From Candidatus Caccocola faecipullorum (GTDB taxonomy: Bacteria > Synergistota > Synergistia > Synergistales > Synergistaceae), in the NCBI GenBank assembly GCA_018716365.1, contig DVKA01000177.1:1-16765 (forward strand): a stretch of DNA of 16,765 nt, written 5' to 3'. A program made the translations under genes and the position numbers. The notes under the pieces are model-generated. The model was given only the letters and a program-made list of their open reading frames with translations, did no database searches and had not been told where the DNA came from. How positions within the stretch are numbered: the stretch's first letter is position 1; each line of letters starts with the position of its first letter. Below are positions 14,790 to 16,765 of this stretch, piece after piece.

Positions 14790-14889
14790 GTATTTGCTTA
14801 TGGGGGTGGGGCGACTGCGCATGATAGAATATGAAATATATAAAGGTAAGCCTTAGGACGGTCGTAAATTTTTTAATTCAGCGCAGCGA

Positions 14890-15858
14890 ATGGGGGAACG
14901 GGCCGTGATTCGTGAAATGGAGTATATCTATACGATCTATCAGGAAAAAGGCTTTTCGCAGGCCGCCAAGAAGCTGCACGTCTCCCAGCCCGCGCTCTCG
15001 GGAATGGTCAAAAAAGTCGAGAGCAATATCGGCGCGGCGATTTTCGACCGTAGCACGACGCCGATTTCTCTTACCCCTGCCGGAGAATACTACGTTGGAT
15101 GCGCGGAGAAAATTCTGCGTATAAAATATGAAATGGATGAATATTTCAGGAATCTTTCTTTTCAACACATGACCGTCATTAATATAGGAGCGGCCTCTTT
15201 TTTCTGCGTTTATACGCTTCCTGAATTTATACAGGAATTCCGCCGGTTGCATCCAGAATGCCAGATAAACCTGATGGAGCTGAACGCATCAGATACAGCG
15301 CCGCATTTGCTGAAAGGGGCGGCGGATCTCATTGTCGACGTGCGCAAAAATATGCCGGAGGATGTTGCCGGCGTTGTTCTTTATCGTGAGCATATTCTGC
15401 TCGCCGCGCCGTCAGAGATGGTAGTGAATCAAAAACTTGCGGAATACAGCATGAGCTTCGAGGACGTCGTACGCGGCGCTCATCTTGGCGGTTCCGTTCC
15501 TGCTGTGGATATGAATTTTTTCAGAGACGCTCCGTTCATCCTTCTGCGCAAAGGGCATGATATGACGCGGCGCGCGCTGGAGATTTGCGCCGAGGCTGGT
15601 TTTGTGCCGAACGTCGTCGCTGAGTTCGACCAGATGCTTTCATCGTTCCGCATGGTGCTGAACGGCGGCGGAGTAGCTTTTGTGCGCGACGGCGTGGCGC
15701 GGCACGTAGCTCGAACGGATTCGGTCGTTTTTTACAGAATCGACGACCGTTTCGCAAGCCGCGATCTTATGCTCAACTATCGCAAGGACAAAGAATTTTC
15801 ACCGATCGCGCTTGAGTTTATCAAATTTCTGACGAGCCCGGAGCGATGCTGGGCGTGA
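14890..15858 (+). CDS. LysR-family transcriptional regulator
   Basis: A regulator of up to 322 aa with an N-terminal winged helix-turn-helix (about residues 10-70: MEYIYTIYQEKGFSQAAKKL, then HVSQPALSGMVKKVE) and a C-terminal effector-binding domain of the periplasmic-binding-protein fold (about 95-315). The NIGAAIFDRS and LTPAGEYY segments are standard LysR signatures. Three in-frame starts exist: ATG 14890 (no ribosome site), GTG 14905 (GGGGGA seven bases upstream, the best supported) and ATG 14917 (gives the classic LysR N-terminus but has no ribosome site). I list the longest. It is divergent from the racemase-led cluster, which it most likely controls in response to the ureide or hydantoin substrate. 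The gene body has lower GC than its neighbours. Confidence 0.9.
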   Translation: MGERAVIREMEYIYTIYQEKGFSQAAKKLHVSQPALSGMVKKVESNIGAAIFDRSTTPISLTPAGEYYVGCAEKILRIKYEMDEYFRNLSFQHMTVINIGAASFFCVYTLPEFIQEFRRLHPECQINLMELNASDTAPHLLKGAADLIVDVRKNMPEDVAGVVLYREHILLAAPSEMVVNQKLAEYSMSFEDVVRGAHLGGSVPAVDMNFFRDAPFILLRKGHDMTRRALEICAEAGFVPNVVAEFDQMLSSFRMVLNGGGVAFVRDGVARHVARTDSVVFYRIDDRFASRDLMLNYRKDKEFSPIALEFIKFLTSPERCWA

Positions 15859-15901
15859 TTTAAATTCACGGAAATATTTTTATTTCAAGGAGGAGAGGAT
15901 A

Positions 15902-16234
15902 ATGAAGATCGAAGGCGTTCCGTACAGGACTGTGGACTGGAACGAGATCCCCGCGGAGGAGCATAAGGGGGAGACGGGCGCGGCGCTGTGGCGCACCTTT
16001 TCGCAGGGCAACGTCCGCGCGCGCGTCGTCGAGTACGGCCCGGGCTATCTCGCAGACCACTGGTGTCCGCGCGGGCATGTGCTGTTTGTTATGGAAGGCT
16101 CGATTATCTCGGAGCTTGAGGACGGAAGCAAAGAGGAACTCACGGCGGGCATGGGCTACGTCGCGGAGGACGACGAGCGCAACCGCCACAGGTCTTTCTC
16201 CCCGAACGGCGCGAAGCTGTTTATCGTGGATTAG
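15902..16234 (+). CDS. Small DHCW-type cupin protein
   Basis: A 110 aa single-domain cupin. Recognisable segments are EEHKGETGAALWRTF near residues 19-33, VEYGPGYLADHWCPRGHVLFVMEG near 44-67, and a C-terminal PNGAKLFIVD. These match the pattern of a family annotated as DHCW-motif cupin, in which the D-H-W-C block supplies part of the metal or substrate site; the biochemical function is unknown to me. Likely metal-site residues are H52 and H58 in the block above, with a histidine near residue 98 (NRHRSF). The ATG at 15902 is preceded by GGAGGAGAGG. It starts 43 bases after the LysR stop and I see no promoter of its own, so it is probably cotranscribed with the regulator. A link to ureide breakdown is not shown. 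Confidence 0.75.
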   Translation: MKIEGVPYRTVDWNEIPAEEHKGETGAALWRTFSQGNVRARVVEYGPGYLADHWCPRGHVLFVMEGSIISELEDGSKEELTAGMGYVAEDDERNRHRSFSPNGAKLFIVD

Positions 16235-16255
16235 GCGGACGTACGGAGAAAATAA

Positions 16256-16289
16256 AAAACGCCCTCGTTCTTTCGGACGCGGGCGTTTT
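16256..16289. terminator. Bidirectional intrinsic terminator
   Basis: AAAACGCCC (16256-16264) pairs perfectly with GGGCGTTTT (16281-16289) around a 16-base loop, followed by GCGTTTTC on the plus strand and by a run of Ts on the minus strand. It lies between the convergent cupin gene and the minus-strand gene that ends at 16297, and can serve both. Confidence 0.85.
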
Positions 16290-16296
16290 GCGTTTT

Positions 16297-16765
16297 CTAT
16301 ATCAGCTTTCGCGGCCTGCCGACGGGTTTTTTCTTTTCGCCGGTGAGGATTTCGCCGGCGAAAATGGCGGCCTGTTCGTAGCAGGGGGCGAGCATCTGGC
16401 GGAATGGGTGTTCGCCGCGCCAGAAGGGGAAGTCGTTCATTACGTCGAGCGCGGCTGCGCGGCGCGTGCGGTCGGCCTCTGGCTGTTCGAATGTGAAGTC
16501 GCCCGCGGCGAACCAGTTTTCGCCGGGCTGCGGCGGCTCTTCGGAGACGGCGGCGCTTTCGTCCTCTTCGGGCGTTTCTGCGCCTCCCGTGACGCTTTCT
16601 GGCTCTTCGCCGGCTTCCGCGCTCCACGGCTCTGCGTCGTCCTCGTCGATGGGCAGAGGGCCGTCGTCGCGCGGGCTTTCGAGCGTGAGCAGGTTGATCA
16701 GCGATTCTTTGTCGAGGCCTCGCAGCTTGAGCAGGATGAACGGGTCGTCTTCAAGCTCTTCGCCC
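16297..16765 (-). CDS. C-terminal part of an unidentified protein with acidic linker (5' end outside window)
   Basis: The reading frame enters from the right edge and gives 155 residues before TAG at 16299-16297. The visible order is a helical piece beginning GEELEDDPFILLKLRGLDKESLI (split here only by position, about residues 1-30), a linker of roughly 50 residues dominated by E and D with scattered A, G and P, then a compact segment with ENWFAAGDF, DVMNDFPFWRGEHPF and CYEQAAIFAGEIL, and a basic end KKKPVGRPRKLI that contains an AT-hook-like GRPRK. The DPFILLKLRGL stretch and overall layout remind me of the C-terminal part of bacterial SWIM zinc-finger proteins, but the CxC..CxH finger would be outside the window, so this is only a suggestion. 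Confidence 0.7.
   Translation of the reverse strand, partial: GEELEDDPFILLKLRGLDKESLINLLTLESPRDDGPLPIDEDDAEPWSAEAGEEPESVTGGAETPEEDESAAVSEEPPQPGENWFAAGDFTFEQPEADRTRRAAALDVMNDFPFWRGEHPFRQMLAPCYEQAAIFAGEILTGEKKKPVGRPRKLI

Noticed and set aside
15866..16627. 253-codon minus-strand open frame
   Set aside because: Arginine-rich, overlaps the cupin and the bidirectional terminator, and is out of frame with the better-composed partial protein ending at 16297.

Overview
The window looks like a chromosomal piece from a GC-rich, diderm, probably anaerobic bacterium. The gene content (an AsmA/TamB-like outer-membrane biogenesis protein, late cobalamin assembly genes beside methionine synthase genes, and a ureide or hydantoin degradation cluster with a sodium symporter) together with the base composition would fit the Synergistota (Cloacibacillus/Synergistes-like). 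That assignment is an inference from general resemblance, not a marker-gene result. I see no phage, IS, CRISPR, rRNA or tRNA, and no stretch above 300 bases lacks a gene; the longest gaps are 9374-9590 and 14686-14889, both described below.

Region 1 (1-7800, all minus strand) reads in the direction of transcription: a 1253-1260 aa AsmA-like membrane protein, cobU, cobS, a Cof-type HAD phosphatase, metF, and the N-terminal homocysteine-methyltransferase part of metH, which runs off the left edge. Gaps are 1-30 nt or are overlaps, so this looks like one operon. CobU and CobS finish the nucleotide loop of cobalamin, MetF makes methyl-tetrahydrofolate, and MetH uses both to make methionine. The HAD enzyme overlaps cobS by ATGA and could supply the final dephosphorylation of the pathway (hypothesis). 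Upstream, also on the minus strand, are a HhH-GPD DNA glycosylase (7894-8577) and a YczE/YitT-type membrane protein (8678-9373).

Region 2 (9518-14685, minus strand) is a catabolic cluster: an Asp/Glu/hydantoin-type racemase, a 38-codon single-TM protein whose stop overlaps the start of an SSS sodium:solute symporter, an allantoinase/dihydroorotase-like cyclic amidohydrolase, and an M20 allantoate/N-carbamoyl amino acid amidohydrolase, closed by a strong hairpin terminator. Together they would import a cyclic ureide, racemise it, open the ring and remove the carbamoyl or ureido group, releasing ammonia. A LysR regulator is divergent from the racemase, and the intergenic space carries a good minus-strand promoter with a perfect TGATA-N6-TATCA dyad just upstream of its -35 box.

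Region 3 (14890-16765): the LysR gene, a small DHCW-type cupin directly behind it, a bidirectional terminator, and the C-terminal 155 codons of a minus-strand protein with a very acidic linker that I could not identify firmly.
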